A stretch of DNA of 64,000 nt, taken from contig NZ_CP019936.1 in assembly GCF_002009425.1 (NCBI RefSeq), positions 2,467,297 to 2,531,296 on the forward strand, read 5' to 3'. Shown in pieces: positions 1 through 9,768 of this stretch (the stretch's first letter is position 1; each line of letters opens with the position of its first letter). This DNA comes from Thiosocius teredinicola. Its GTDB lineage: Bacteria; Pseudomonadota; Gammaproteobacteria; Chromatiales; Chromatiaceae. The position numbers and the translations under genes were made by a program. The notes under the pieces were generated by a model, which searched no databases, had not been told where the DNA came from, and was given only the letters and a program-made list of their open reading frames with translations.

Positions 1-787
1 CCTCGAACAGATCATCGCCCGCCTTCACCGCGAGGTTGAGCGTGTGGTTCTGCGTTTCATAGGCCGTCGACCCGACCTCGTCGAGCGGCAGTTCATGCCC
101 GGGTACGCCGGTCGCGGTCGTCGTCTTGAAATCGTCACCGGCGGTGTAGTTGTTGGCCTTGCTCCAACTGCCGCTGTATCGAATGCTGAAGGCTTCAGTC
201 GCAAAGGTCGCGCCGGCATTGCCGCCGAACGCATCGTTGTTGCTGCGGTAGAAGGTACCGACCTCGCCTTTGACCAGATTACCCTCGCCCGGAGACGCGA
301 ACTCCGGCGCCACCGTTTCGGCGACGATGCTGCCGCCAATGCTGTCACCGCCGAGACTGACCGGCGAGATGCCCGAATACACCTGCAGACTGCCGACGTT
401 GCTCGGCTCGATATATGACAAGGGCGGATTCATGTGGTTGGGGCAGGACGATATCAGGTCCATGCCGTCGACCTTGATCCGCAGACGGTCATCGGCAAGA
501 CCGTGAATGGCCGGCAGGCTGGATACTCCACCTGCGCCGTTCAGGTTCACGCCCGGCACATCACGTAGCAGCGTGGCCGTGTCGTTGGTTGCCGGTTGCA
601 GAAACTGCAGCGTGGATTGATCGATCGCTGTGCCGGTGCCTGCACCCTCTTCTACCGGCGTGTCTTTCACCGTGATGGTATCGAGGGTCATCTCATCGGC
701 ATGGGTGGCTGTGGTGCCGCATGCGAGCGCGACGCAGATCGCGAGCTTTGTGCGCGCAAAGGTGTTGAACGTAATCGTGTTGTTCAT
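1..787 (-). CDS. TonB-dependent outer-membrane receptor, putative copper type (partial)
   Basis: The reverse strand reads open from an ATG at 787 to the window edge, so only the N-terminal 262 residues are present. A signal-peptide-like start is followed by a TonB-box-like stretch (around DTITV) and a plug domain (LLRDVPGV, then IHGLADDRLRIKVDGMDL). The segment SCPNHMNPPLSYI holds Cys115 and Met119, the CxxxM spacing described for the copper receptor OprC/NosA; the matching HxM would lie in the missing barrel. The role is probably TonB/ExbBD-driven uptake of copper or a metal complex across the outer membrane. The DUF2946-like gene just upstream supports copper. A different substrate remains possible because most of the barrel is unseen. 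Confidence 0.8.
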   Translation of the reverse strand, partial: MNNTITFNTFARTKLAICVALACGTTATHADEMTLDTITVKDTPVEEGAGTGTAIDQSTLQFLQPATNDTATLLRDVPGVNLNGAGGVSSLPAIHGLADDRLRIKVDGMDLISSCPNHMNPPLSYIEPSNVGSLQVYSGISPVSLGGDSIGGSIVAETVAPEFASPGEGNLVKGEVGTFYRSNNDAFGGNAGATFATEAFSIRYSGSWSKANNYTAGDDFKTTTATGVPGHELPLDEVGSTAYETQNHTLNLAVKAGDDLFE

Positions 788-936
788 AGTCTCTCGGTCC
801 TGAAGTTTGCATGGACCGACTGCAACCACTGTGCTTGCCTTGGTGTTGCCGCGGGTAACGACAGGCACAAGCGCTGAACGCGTCTCAACGAGAGTCGCGT
901 CGACAGTTGCAGCCGGTTGAACTTAAGCGATGGGCT

Positions 937-1356
937 TCAGGTGAGACGTGGTGGCGCGCGCGTGGCGTATGCCGAGAAATGCAGCGTTCTGTGCGGCGTG
1001 TCGGCGGTTTGATCCAACACGGCGACGGAATACAGGTGAACAGGCAACGGCGTGAAAGGCGGACTGATGCGGGCCGCGCCGGCCATCTGGAACAACTTGA
1101 GGGCCGAGCAGTGTTCCGCATCGGGCTCGGCTGCAGCTGTATCAATGATCGAAGGCAGATCGATCTTGACCAGCTTCTGACCCTTCAGGGTACACACGAT
1201 CACCGTCTGTCCCTGGGTGTTGTGTCCAACCATGGGCGTAACCAGGTACGCCAGGATCGGTTGCATCAGGAATCCGGCGATCAACAGCCACGCAACGGCC
1301 GCTCGCGATCCCCTCGCAGGGAACCGGCGCGTTGTAGCGTGACGTGTCGACTTCAT
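937..1356 (-). CDS. DUF2946-like small exported protein
   Basis: This 139-residue protein has a basic N-terminus and one hydrophobic segment (about residues 19-40), a signal peptide or anchor. A C-T-L-K-G segment follows, then a His-Cys pair (EHCSALKL) and an ARAPP-like C-terminus. The layout matches DUF2946 proteins, which I recall next to TonB-dependent copper receptors and copper chaperones. The usual second CxxC pair is not intact, so metal binding is uncertain. It precedes the receptor gene on the same strand with a gap of about 150 bp and may be co-transcribed. Family assignment rests on layout and context; function is not established. Confidence 0.55.
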   Translation of the reverse strand: MKSTRHATTRRFPARGSRAAVAWLLIAGFLMQPILAYLVTPMVGHNTQGQTVIVCTLKGQKLVKIDLPSIIDTAAAEPDAEHCSALKLFQMAGAARISPPFTPLPVHLYSVAVLDQTADTPHRTLHFSAYATRAPPRLT

Positions 1357-1386
1357 GGCTTACTGATCGCGTTTTTTTGTGCAATT

Positions 1387-1417
1387 GGGTGATTCCGCTG
1401 TAAGCATGGGATCACCC
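1387..1417. promoter_or_regulatory. Stem-loop between divergent genes
   Basis: Positions 1387-1396 pair with 1408-1417 (ten pairs, one G-T), leaving an 11-nt loop. It lies just upstream of the DUF2946-like gene start and between two divergent genes. No T-run follows on either strand, so it is not a standard terminator. An operator or a 5'-leader structure is possible; its function is inferred only from position. Confidence 0.3.
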
Positions 1418-1563
1418 CTTGGCGGACCGATTATGTTATCTCGTCGAGATGCACGCAATCAGACTTTGCCAATGCCGGTAGAAGTACGTAGTTTCATTGA
1501 AGCCACACCCTGTCTGGGTTAGCGTTCAGCTTGATCTCTGTTAACTACGCTGGCTTACAACCC

Positions 1564-2703
1564 ATGCTCTATCTGCCCTCTGAATTCCCGCAGGACCAGG
1601 AGCTGTGCTACCTGAACCACGCCGCGGTAGGTCCGTGGCCGCGTCGCACTGCACAGGCTGTCAGTAACTTCGCGCAACAGAATATGACGCGCGGTGCGGC
1701 CGACTACCCGCAATGGCTCACAGTGGAAGAACGCCTGCGCAAACGTATCGCCTGGTTGATCGATGCCGACGACACGGCCGACATCGCGCTGGTCAAGAAC
1801 ACCTCGGAGGGACTGTCGATCGTCAGCCAGGGGCTCGATTGGAAAGACGGCGACCAGATCGTCGGGCTGGCCGGCGATTTCATCTCGAACCAGATGCCCT
1901 GGGAGGTACTCGGCGAGCAGGGTGTCAGCTATGTGCCGATCGATGCGCTGAGCAGCAAAGACCCGGAAGGTGCACTGATCGACGCCCTGAAAAAGAAGAC
2001 GCGCCTGCTGGCGATCAGTACCGTGCATTTCGCCACCGGCTACCGCTTCGATATGCAGCGGCTCTCCGAGGCCTGTCGCGCCAAAGACGTGTTGCTGTGT
2101 GTCGATGGCATCCAAAGCTTCGGCGCGCAGCGTTTCAGCCTCAAGGACACACCGGCCGACTTCGTCACCGCCGGCGGTCACAAATGGCTGCTGTCGCCGG
2201 AGGGTTTGGGATTCTTCTATTGCCGCCCCGAATTGCGCGACCGCCTCAGCCTGCATCAGTTCGGTTGGGCCATGCGCGACGACACCTACGCCTTCGAATC
2301 GACGAAATGGGAACCGGCGCATTCTGCCCGTCGGTTCGAACCCGGCACGCCGAACATGATGGGCATCCATGCGCTAGAGGCCAGTCTGAGCCTCTTCGAA
2401 GAGGTCGGCTTCGATTTCATCGAACAACGCTTGGCCGACAACATGGCGTTATTGCAGAACGCCTTGACCGAGATCCCGGGGGTGAAACTGGTAACGCCGG
2501 GCAAGGCGCGCAAAAGGGCCGGCATCATGACCTTTACCCACAAAAAGAAACCCGCCGGGTCGCTGTATCCGGCGCTGATGGATGCCGGGGTGATTTGTGC
2601 GGCTCGCGGCGGCGGCATCCGCCTGGCGCCACACTTTTATACGCCGCAAGGCGTGATCGACCGTGCGGTGAATACAATTAGTCAACTCATCCAAACTCTA
2701 TAA
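1564..2703 (+). CDS. Aminotransferase class V / cysteine desulfurase-like PLP enzyme
   Basis: The protein has 379 residues from the ATG at 1564; an in-frame TTG at 1531 would add 11. Fold-type I features are clear: YLNHAAVGPWP at the N-terminus, DGIQSFGA for the PLP-ring aspartate, TAGGHKWLLSPEG with the Schiff-base lysine (Lys207), and a C-terminal RGGGIRLAPHFY phosphate/carboxylate-binding region. It resembles the stand-alone NifS/CsdA-like class V branch rather than IscS. No conserved active-site cysteine loop is obvious, so desulfurase activity is not assured; a lyase or transaminase is possible. It stands alone, divergent from the copper genes, and is followed by an AT-rich spacer. Confidence 0.75.
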   Translation: MLYLPSEFPQDQELCYLNHAAVGPWPRRTAQAVSNFAQQNMTRGAADYPQWLTVEERLRKRIAWLIDADDTADIALVKNTSEGLSIVSQGLDWKDGDQIVGLAGDFISNQMPWEVLGEQGVSYVPIDALSSKDPEGALIDALKKKTRLLAISTVHFATGYRFDMQRLSEACRAKDVLLCVDGIQSFGAQRFSLKDTPADFVTAGGHKWLLSPEGLGFFYCRPELRDRLSLHQFGWAMRDDTYAFESTKWEPAHSARRFEPGTPNMMGIHALEASLSLFEEVGFDFIEQRLADNMALLQNALTEIPGVKLVTPGKARKRAGIMTFTHKKKPAGSLYPALMDAGVICAARGGGIRLAPHFYTPQGVIDRAVNTISQLIQTL

Positions 2704-2853
2704 TTTAATTTCTGAGCTATTGTTTTATCTATTTTATTAGTACCATCTAATAGGAAAATAAAAATAGTACAGACATATTATTTTTATCAATGAAACATTG
2801 CGTCCCATTTTGAGGTCTATACTTGGTAACGACTCATGTAAGGCCCTCGAAAG
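2704..2853. other. AT-rich intergenic spacer with small inverted repeat
   Basis: This 150-bp spacer is far richer in A and T than its neighbours. Positions 2735-2740 and 2747-2752 form a 6-bp stem with a 6-nt loop, and flanking A/T runs can extend it imperfectly. A TATACT at 2818-2823 could be the -10 element for the gene at 2854, but no well-spaced -35 box is seen. It probably acts as terminator and promoter spacer; this is inference. Confidence 0.4.
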
Positions 2854-3849
2854 ATGCGAGATCTGTTGAGATGGCTGTACGACAAAGCCACTCATTGGCT
2901 GAAAAAAGAAGATCCACCGTCGCCGATTCCGCTGTGCGATTTCAATCGGCTCGGGTTCGAACTTCGCACCGGCGACGTCATTCTGGTCGAGGGACGCAGT
3001 CGTGTCTCAGAAGTCATCAAGCTCATCACCCAAAGCCCGTGGAGTCACTCCATCCTGTATGTCGGTCGTCTGTACGACATCAAGGATCCGGACCTGCGCG
3101 CCGTCATCTCCTATCACTATGACGGCGATCCCGAAGACCAGCTGATCATCGAGGCGATGATCGGCCGCGGCACGATTGTCTCGTCACTGAAGAACTACAA
3201 GCACGACCACCTGCGCATCTGCCGGCCCGCGGGACTGTCGCCAATCGATGCCGAGGCCGTCGTCGGCTACGCGGTCAAACAACTCGGTTGGGACTACGAC
3301 GTGCGCCAGATCCTCGATCTCGCGCGGTTCTTCTTTCCCTGGAGTTTCCTGCCGCGACGCTGGCGTTCGAGCCTGTTTCAACACAATGCAGGCAAGCCGA
3401 CACGCACGGTGTGCTCCACCCTGTTGGCCGAGGCCTTCAATGCCGTCGACTTCCCCATCCTGCCGTTTATCGACCGGGCGGACGATGGCAGCGTACGTTT
3501 CCGCAAACGCAATCCGCGTTTGTTCGCACCGCGCGATTTCGATTACTCACCTTACTTTTCGATCATCAAGTACCCGTATCTCGGCATCAACGATGTCGGC
3601 GTCTATCACCGCCTGCCGTGGACCGAAGGCGATCTCTACAACGATGAGACGCGCCCGTTCAACCCGGTGCCGAGCAAAACGATCAAGCAGGCGACCGAAC
3701 CGGTTGCCGAACCGCTCGACGAGCAGGTCGACGAGGTGCTGGTGATCGAAACCACAACCGAACTCGAATCCGACGACGAAGAAACCCTGGCACCTGTGCC
3801 GCCCGTACGCCGTACCTACGGTCTGGGTTTCCTGAAACGCAGAGGGTAA
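2854..3849 (+). CDS. YiiX/YebB-like NlpC/P60-superfamily cysteine hydrolase
   Basis: 331 residues. The segment RTGDVILVEGRSRVSEVIK, then SPWSHSILYVG with His65, and TRTVCSTLLAEAF with Cys187 give the circularly permuted NlpC/P60 (LRAT/YiiX-like) order of His before Cys. The family is linked to cleavage of amide or thioester bonds in peptides or lipids. No signal peptide is evident. The last 70 residues are rich in Glu, Asp and Pro and look disordered. It ends four bases before fadE, so the two may be co-transcribed and the substrate could be an acyl conjugate, but that is inferred only from position. Confidence 0.75.
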   Translation: MRDLLRWLYDKATHWLKKEDPPSPIPLCDFNRLGFELRTGDVILVEGRSRVSEVIKLITQSPWSHSILYVGRLYDIKDPDLRAVISYHYDGDPEDQLIIEAMIGRGTIVSSLKNYKHDHLRICRPAGLSPIDAEAVVGYAVKQLGWDYDVRQILDLARFFFPWSFLPRRWRSSLFQHNAGKPTRTVCSTLLAEAFNAVDFPILPFIDRADDGSVRFRKRNPRLFAPRDFDYSPYFSIIKYPYLGINDVGVYHRLPWTEGDLYNDETRPFNPVPSKTIKQATEPVAEPLDEQVDEVLVIETTTELESDDEETLAPVPPVRRTYGLGFLKRRG

Positions 3850-3853
3850 TGGT

Positions 3854-6325
3854 ATGGGCTTTGCAACACTGGTTTTGAGCATTGCGGTGGTCTGGGCGCT
3901 GGCCTATTGGGGTGCCGGTACCGGCGTATGGGTTGCGGCGCTGGCTGCGCTGCTCGCCGTGACCACCATCGGCACGGAGTTGAGCGGATGGGTGGTCATT
4001 CCCCTCTGGGCGGTCGCTGCCGCAGCCGTCCTGTTGCTTGGTGTGCCCGCCATCCGACGCCGCTACATCACGGCGCCCTTGTTCCATCAGTTCCGCAAAG
4101 TCATGCCGCCGATGTCATCGACCGAACAGGAGGCGCTCGAAGCCGGCAGCGTATGGTGGGACGCCGAGTTGTTTACCGGCAAACCCGATTGGCAACGCCT
4201 GCTGAATATGCCCAAGCCGCACCTGAGCGCTGAGGAACAGGCTTTTATCGACAATGAAACCGAGGTGTTGTGCAGCCTGCTCGATGACTGGCGCATCACG
4301 CACGAAGACCGGGATCTGCCGCCCGAGGCCTGGCGCTACATTCGCGAGAAAGGCTTCTTCGGGCTCATCATTCCCGAAGAGTTTGGCGGCAAGGGATTCT
4401 CGGCACTGGCACATTCCGAGGTCGTCATGAAGATCGCCAGCCGCAGCGTCACCGCTGCGGTGACGGTCATGGTGCCGAACTCGCTCGGCCCGGGCAAGCT
4501 GCTGCTGCACTATGGCACCCGCGAACAGAAGCAGCACTATCTGCCACGTCTGGCTCAAGGTGACGACATACCCTGCTTTGCCCTGACCGGCCCGGATGCC
4601 GGCAGCGATGCCGGCGCCATCCCTGATCGTGGCGAGGTGTGCTACGGCGATTGGCAGGGCAAGCGCGAGCTTGGCGTACGCCTGAACTGGGAGAAGCGTT
4701 ACATCACGCTCGGCCCGGTATGCACCCTGCTCGGCCTGGCGTTCAAACTGTATGACCCGGATCACCTGCTCGGCGAGCAGACAGAATTGGGCGTGACCCT
4801 GGCATTAATACCGCGCGACACACCCGGTGTGCAGATCGGTGAACGCCATATCCCGCTGGATATCCCCTTCCAGAACGGACCGAACGAAGGGCATGACGTG
4901 TTCATCCCGATGTCGCAGCTGATCGGCGGCAGCGAATACATCGGTCAGGGCTGGCGCATGCTGGTTGAGTGTCTCGCCGAAGGCCGCGGCATCTCGCTGC
5001 CGGCACTGAGCGTGGGTGCCGGCAAGACCGTCAGCCGCTTTACCGGTGCGTATGCGGCGATCCGCCGTCAGTTCAACATGCCGATCGGACGTTTCGAAGG
5101 CATTCAAGAGCCGCTGGCGCGCATCGCCGCCCTCACCTATCAGATGGACGCCGCGCGCACCCTGACCCTCGGCGCGTTGGACATCGGCGAAAAGCCGTCG
5201 GTGATATCGGCCATCGTGAAATATCACCTGACCGAGAAGTACCGCCGCTGCATCAACGATGCGATGGATATCCAGGGCGGCAGCGGCATCTGCCTCGGCC
5301 CTTCCAACCTGCTCGGCCGCGCCTACCAGGCGATACCTATCGCGATCACGGTCGAAGGTGCAAACATCCTGACGCGCTCGATGATCATCTTCGGCCAGGG
5401 TGCTGTGCGTTGCCATCCGTGGGTACTCAAAGAATTCCAGGCCGTACAGAACCCGGACCGAAAACGCGGCCTGGCCGACTTCGATCACGCGATCTTCGGT
5501 CATGTCGGTTTCGTGCTCGGCAATGTCGCGCGCAGCCTGTTCCTTGGCCTGACGCGTGGCCGCTTCACGCGCTCGCCGGTACAGGGACCGACGCGTCGTT
5601 ATTTTCAGCAGCTCAACTGGATGAGCGCCGCGTTCGCCCTGAGTGCCGATGTCGCGATGATGACTCTAGGCGGTGCACTGAAGCGCAAGGAGCGTTTGTC
5701 GGCGCGTCTCGGCGATGTACTCAGCGAGTTGTACCTGACCTCGTCGGTGCTCAAGCGTTTCGAAGACCAGGGGCGCCCTGAAGAGGACCTGCCGCTGGTG
5801 CAATGGGCGTGCGAGAACTCGCTGTACCACATGCAGGAAAGCCTGCGCCTGCTGTTCCGCAACCTGCCGTTCCGCCCACTTGCATGGCTGCTGCGCCTGG
5901 TCGTATTCCCGACCGGCTCGCCCTACACCGAACCCAGCGACCTCGTCGATCGTGACGCGGCGCAACTGGTGATGACGCCGGGGGCGGCGCGCGACCGACT
6001 GACGCAAGGCATCTACATCGGCCACGAGCATCATTCACGTCAGGCCGACTACGAGCGCGCCTTCGCCCACGCCGCCCGCGTCGAGCCGATTGAGAAGACA
6101 TTGCGCGACGCCAAGCGCGCCGGCCTGTTGCGCAGCAAGCACGCCGCCGACCGCATTAATGAAGCGATCGAGCAAGGCATCATCACGCAGGAAGACGCCG
6201 ACGCGCTGATCGAGATGCAGGCATTGCGGCGCGACGTGATCATGGTCGACAGCTTCGCCGACTACGGCAAGCAATACGCAAGACAACCCAAGGGTTCAAA
6301 GAAACCCGCGATCTATGCGGTGTGA
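3854..6325 (+). CDS. fadE: Acyl-CoA dehydrogenase, FadE type
   Basis: 823 residues, close to the roughly 815 of E. coli FadE. Two hydrophobic segments lie within the first 70 residues, as in membrane-associated FadE. The acyl-CoA dehydrogenase core follows (PEEFGGKGFSALAHSEVVMK, ALTGPDAGSDAGA, then DIQGGSGICLGPSNLLGRAY), and the last 280 residues form the DUF1974-type C-terminal domain special to FadE. It catalyses the FAD-dependent first step of fatty acid beta-oxidation, yielding trans-2-enoyl-CoA. The thiolase and the hydratase/dehydrogenase lie directly downstream on the same strand. Confidence 0.93.
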   Translation: MGFATLVLSIAVVWALAYWGAGTGVWVAALAALLAVTTIGTELSGWVVIPLWAVAAAAVLLLGVPAIRRRYITAPLFHQFRKVMPPMSSTEQEALEAGSVWWDAELFTGKPDWQRLLNMPKPHLSAEEQAFIDNETEVLCSLLDDWRITHEDRDLPPEAWRYIREKGFFGLIIPEEFGGKGFSALAHSEVVMKIASRSVTAAVTVMVPNSLGPGKLLLHYGTREQKQHYLPRLAQGDDIPCFALTGPDAGSDAGAIPDRGEVCYGDWQGKRELGVRLNWEKRYITLGPVCTLLGLAFKLYDPDHLLGEQTELGVTLALIPRDTPGVQIGERHIPLDIPFQNGPNEGHDVFIPMSQLIGGSEYIGQGWRMLVECLAEGRGISLPALSVGAGKTVSRFTGAYAAIRRQFNMPIGRFEGIQEPLARIAALTYQMDAARTLTLGALDIGEKPSVISAIVKYHLTEKYRRCINDAMDIQGGSGICLGPSNLLGRAYQAIPIAITVEGANILTRSMIIFGQGAVRCHPWVLKEFQAVQNPDRKRGLADFDHAIFGHVGFVLGNVARSLFLGLTRGRFTRSPVQGPTRRYFQQLNWMSAAFALSADVAMMTLGGALKRKERLSARLGDVLSELYLTSSVLKRFEDQGRPEEDLPLVQWACENSLYHMQESLRLLFRNLPFRPLAWLLRLVVFPTGSPYTEPSDLVDRDAAQLVMTPGAARDRLTQGIYIGHEHHSRQADYERAFAHAARVEPIEKTLRDAKRAGLLRSKHAADRINEAIEQGIITQEDADALIEMQALRRDVIMVDSFADYGKQYARQPKGSKKPAIYAV

Positions 6326-6380
6326 CATCGCCACATGAAGAAAGGCCGGACTGACCGGTCGCAGTGACAGGAGGATTGAG

Positions 6381-7718
6381 ATGAGTGACGCAGACATCAA
6401 GCCGGATGGCGGGCGACTGAAAGGTCGCGCCGTCTACGTGGTCGACGGCACACGTACGCCGTTTCTCAAAGCGCGCGGCAGGCAGGGCCCGTTCACCGCG
6501 TCTGACCTGGCGCTGGCCGCAGGCAGAGCCCTGCTCAACCGCTGCGGCATCACACCTGAACAACTCGATCAACTGATCCTGGGTTGTGTGTCGTCCGGAG
6601 TAGACGAGGCCAACATCGGTCGCGTGGTTGCCCTGCGCCTTGGATGCAGCGAGAAGATGCCGGCCTGGACGGTGCAGCGCAACTGCGCATCGGGCATGCA
6701 ATCGATCGAGAGTGCCGCCCTGGACATCGCTACCGGGCGCTCCGACCTGGTCATGGCCGGCGGTACCGAGGCCATGAGCCACCACCCGGTCATGCTCAAC
6801 AGCCTGATGGTCAACTGGCTTGGCGCCTGGAGCCAGGCGCGTTCACTCGGCGCACGCGGCCGGGCCCTGATGCAGCTGCGCATGCAGCACTTCAAGCCGG
6901 TCATCGCGCTGCTACGCGGCCTGACCGACCCGGTGGTCGGGCTTTCGATGGGGCAGACCGCCGAAGAACTGGCAGAGCGCTTCGGCATCGACCGCACGAT
7001 GATGGATGGGTACGCGGTGCGCAGTCACTTGCGTCTCGCCAAGGCGTTCGACGACGGCCATATGAATGAGATCGAGCCGTTGTACGACGCAGACGGCAAT
7101 GTTTACGAACAGGACGACGGCGTGCGCGCGGACTCATCCGTCGAGGCGCTTGCCAAGTTGCGCCCGGTGTTCGACCGCCCGGTCGGACGGGTAACCGCCG
7201 GCAACAGCGCGCAGGTCAGCGACGGCGCAGCGATGTTGTTGCTGGCCTCGGAAGGCGCAGTCGAACGGCATGACCTGCCGGTGCTCGGGCGCATCGTCGA
7301 CAGTGAATGGGCCGGCCTCGATCCGGCGCAGATGGGGCTCGGCCCGGTGCATGCCATGGCGCCGATCATGCAGCGCCAGGATCTGCAGACCGAAGACATC
7401 GGTACCTGGGAAATCAACGAAGCCTTTGCCGCCCAGGTGCTCGCCTGCTGCCGGGCCTGGTCGTCCGACGACTATGCACAACAACAAATGCATCTACCCG
7501 CGGCGTTCGCGCCCATCGATGAAGAACGTCTGAATGTGGATGGCGGCGGCATCAGTCTCGGCCATCCGGTCGGTGCGAGCGGCGCGCGCATCACCCTGCA
7601 TGCACTGAAGGTTATGCAACGCAATCAGCAACGCCTCGGCATGGCCAGCCTGTGTATCGGCGGTGGCCAGGGCGGTGCCCTGTTGCTGGAGAACACGACA
7701 CTGGGAGCAGGCGCATGA
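6381..7718 (+). CDS. fadI: Acetyl-CoA C-acyltransferase (3-ketoacyl-CoA thiolase), FadI-like
   Basis: 445 residues with all thiolase landmarks: nucleophile Cys102 in QRNCASGMQS, His395 in GGGISLGHPVGASGARIT, and the acid/base Cys425 in LCIGGGQGGALL. It cleaves 3-ketoacyl-CoA to acetyl-CoA and a shortened acyl-CoA. Its length and pairing with the alpha subunit immediately downstream match FadI of the FadIJ complex better than the shorter FadA. A GGAGG-type ribosome site (caggaggattgag) precedes the ATG. Its stop overlaps the next start as ATGA, which suggests translational coupling and a stoichiometric complex. Confidence 0.9.
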   Translation: MSDADIKPDGGRLKGRAVYVVDGTRTPFLKARGRQGPFTASDLALAAGRALLNRCGITPEQLDQLILGCVSSGVDEANIGRVVALRLGCSEKMPAWTVQRNCASGMQSIESAALDIATGRSDLVMAGGTEAMSHHPVMLNSLMVNWLGAWSQARSLGARGRALMQLRMQHFKPVIALLRGLTDPVVGLSMGQTAEELAERFGIDRTMMDGYAVRSHLRLAKAFDDGHMNEIEPLYDADGNVYEQDDGVRADSSVEALAKLRPVFDRPVGRVTAGNSAQVSDGAAMLLLASEGAVERHDLPVLGRIVDSEWAGLDPAQMGLGPVHAMAPIMQRQDLQTEDIGTWEINEAFAAQVLACCRAWSSDDYAQQQMHLPAAFAPIDEERLNVDGGGISLGHPVGASGARITLHALKVMQRNQQRLGMASLCIGGGQGGALLLENTTLGAGA

Positions 7719-9739
7719 ACGAGTACTTCGCGATTGAGAAAGACGAGCGCGGTATCGTCTGGCTGACGATCGACAAGGCCGACAGCCAGGCCAACGTGCT
7801 CACCGAAAGTCTGCTTGAGGCATTCGACCATGCCTTGGTGCAGGTCGCGCAGATGCATCCGAAGGCCTTGGTGATTCGCTCGGGCAAGGCGTCCGGTTTC
7901 ATCGCCGGCGCCGACGTCAAGGCGTTCGCCAACGTGCCGGGCGTGGCCTCAGCCGAGCAACACATCCTGCGGGTTCACGAGATACTGCATCGCCTCGAAT
8001 CGATGGCCTTTCCCACGGTCGCCGCGATACATGGCTTTTGTCTCGGCGGTGGCCTGGAGTTGTCGCTTGCCTGCGACTACCGGGTATGCGCCAACGATGA
8101 GGCGACCCGGCTCGGCTTTCCGGAGGTCAAACTCGGCATCTTTCCCGGCTATGGCGGCAGCGTACGCAGCACGCGTCTGCTCGGCGACCTGAAGGCGTTG
8201 GAACTGATGCTCGGCGGGCGTACCGTCAGCGGCCGAGCGGCGAAGAAGATGGGGTTGGTCGGCATGGCCGTACCGCTGCGCCAGTTACGTTCGGCCGCGA
8301 TCGATCTGGCCACCCGTCAGCCCAGGGTAAGTCGTGCCGGTTGTTTCAAACGCCTACCGGCAATGGCACCGCTGCGCCCGCTCGTCGTGCACTTCATGAC
8401 ACGTGAACTCGACAAGCGCATACGCCGCGACCACTACCCCGCCCCGTACGAACTGCTCGATCACTGGCGTAACACGGCCGGCGACGAACCGGCGATGTAT
8501 GCCAGCGAAGCAAGCCGAGTCGCACGCATGATCAACGCCACCGAGGCGCAGAACCTGATACGCGTGTTCATGCTGCAAGACAGGTTGAAAGCCGAGGGCA
8601 ACAAGGCCGATTTCGACGCCAGACAGGTGCACGTAATCGGCGGCGGCGTGATGGGTGGCGATATCGCGGCCTGGTGCGCCTTGCGCGGTATGCGCGTCAC
8701 GCTGCAGGATCGCGCGCCGGAGTATCTCACCCGCGCGGTCAAGCGCGCCCATCAACTGTTCGCGCGCAAGCTCAAAGATCCGTACGCGCGCCAGGCCGCC
8801 GTCGACCGGCTGATGCCCGATCACCGGGGTGACGGCGTGCGCACCGCGGACGTCGTGATCGAAGCGATCTTCGAAGACATCGACGCCAAGCGCCATCTAT
8901 ACGCCGAAGTCGAACCGCGTATGAAACCCGATGCCGTGTTGGCGACCAACACATCCAGCATCCCGTTGGCGGTGCTGGGTGAACACCTCGAACGGCCGGA
9001 TCGGCTGGTCGGCCTGCACTTCTTCAACCCGGTGGCCAAGATGCCGTTGATCGAGGTAGTGCACGACCAACGCACCGATCCTGCGATGATCAAACGCGCC
9101 ACTGCCTTTGCGCGCCATATCGACAAGCTGCCGCTGAAGGTGCGCAGCACGCCGGGCTTTTTGGTCAACCGCGTGTTGATGCCTTACCTGCTCGAGGCGG
9201 TCGAACTGATCGAGGAAGGTATCCCGGCGCCGGTGATCGACCGCGCCGCGATGGGCTTCGGCATGCCGATGGGTCCGATCGAACTGGCCGATACGGTGGG
9301 TCTCGATATCTGCCTGTCGGTGGCCGGCAAGATGGCCGAGGCGCTGCACAACCCGGTGCCGCAACAACTCGGTCGCTTGGTCAACGACGGTCGGCTCGGC
9401 CGCAAGTCGGACCATGGTTTCTATGCCTGGAAGGATGGCAAACCGATCAAGGAGCTCGGCAAAGAACCGGTGGCCATGTCCGACGACGATATCAGCGACC
9501 GCCTGATCCTGCGGCTGGTCAACGAGTCGGTCGCCTGCCTGCGCGAAGGCGTGGTCGAAGATGAAGACCTGCTGGATGCCGGCGTGATATTCGGTACCGG
9601 CTTCGCACCGTTCCGTGGCGGACCGATGCACTACGTACACAGTCGAGGTACAGAGGCCGTGCAGAAACGCCTGCACGAACTCGAAGACCGCTTCGGCGAA
9701 CATTTCCATGCCGATGACGGCTGGGGGGCGATCGCTTAG
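7715..9739 (+). CDS. fadJ: Fatty acid oxidation complex alpha subunit (enoyl-CoA hydratase / 3-hydroxyacyl-CoA dehydrogenase), FadJ-like
   Basis: 674 residues from the ATG at 7715, which overlaps the thiolase stop; an upstream in-frame start would run into fadI. The N-terminal crotonase domain has the oxyanion-hole segment FIAGADVKAFA and both catalytic glutamates (CLGGGLELS and FPEVKLGIFPG). The C-terminal half has a Rossmann loop GGGVMGGD near residue 310, the VGLHFFNPVAKMPLIEVV catalytic His-Glu pair, and two 3HCDH C-terminal repeats. It performs hydration and NAD-dependent dehydrogenation in beta-oxidation. It is slightly shorter than E. coli FadB/FadJ (about 715-730). Confidence 0.9.
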   Translation: MNEYFAIEKDERGIVWLTIDKADSQANVLTESLLEAFDHALVQVAQMHPKALVIRSGKASGFIAGADVKAFANVPGVASAEQHILRVHEILHRLESMAFPTVAAIHGFCLGGGLELSLACDYRVCANDEATRLGFPEVKLGIFPGYGGSVRSTRLLGDLKALELMLGGRTVSGRAAKKMGLVGMAVPLRQLRSAAIDLATRQPRVSRAGCFKRLPAMAPLRPLVVHFMTRELDKRIRRDHYPAPYELLDHWRNTAGDEPAMYASEASRVARMINATEAQNLIRVFMLQDRLKAEGNKADFDARQVHVIGGGVMGGDIAAWCALRGMRVTLQDRAPEYLTRAVKRAHQLFARKLKDPYARQAAVDRLMPDHRGDGVRTADVVIEAIFEDIDAKRHLYAEVEPRMKPDAVLATNTSSIPLAVLGEHLERPDRLVGLHFFNPVAKMPLIEVVHDQRTDPAMIKRATAFARHIDKLPLKVRSTPGFLVNRVLMPYLLEAVELIEEGIPAPVIDRAAMGFGMPMGPIELADTVGLDICLSVAGKMAEALHNPVPQQLGRLVNDGRLGRKSDHGFYAWKDGKPIKELGKEPVAMSDDDISDRLILRLVNESVACLREGVVEDEDLLDAGVIFGTGFAPFRGGPMHYVHSRGTEAVQKRLHELEDRFGEHFHADDGWGAIA

Positions 9740-9768
9740 CGAAACACAGGTGGTTGGGAGAACACGTC

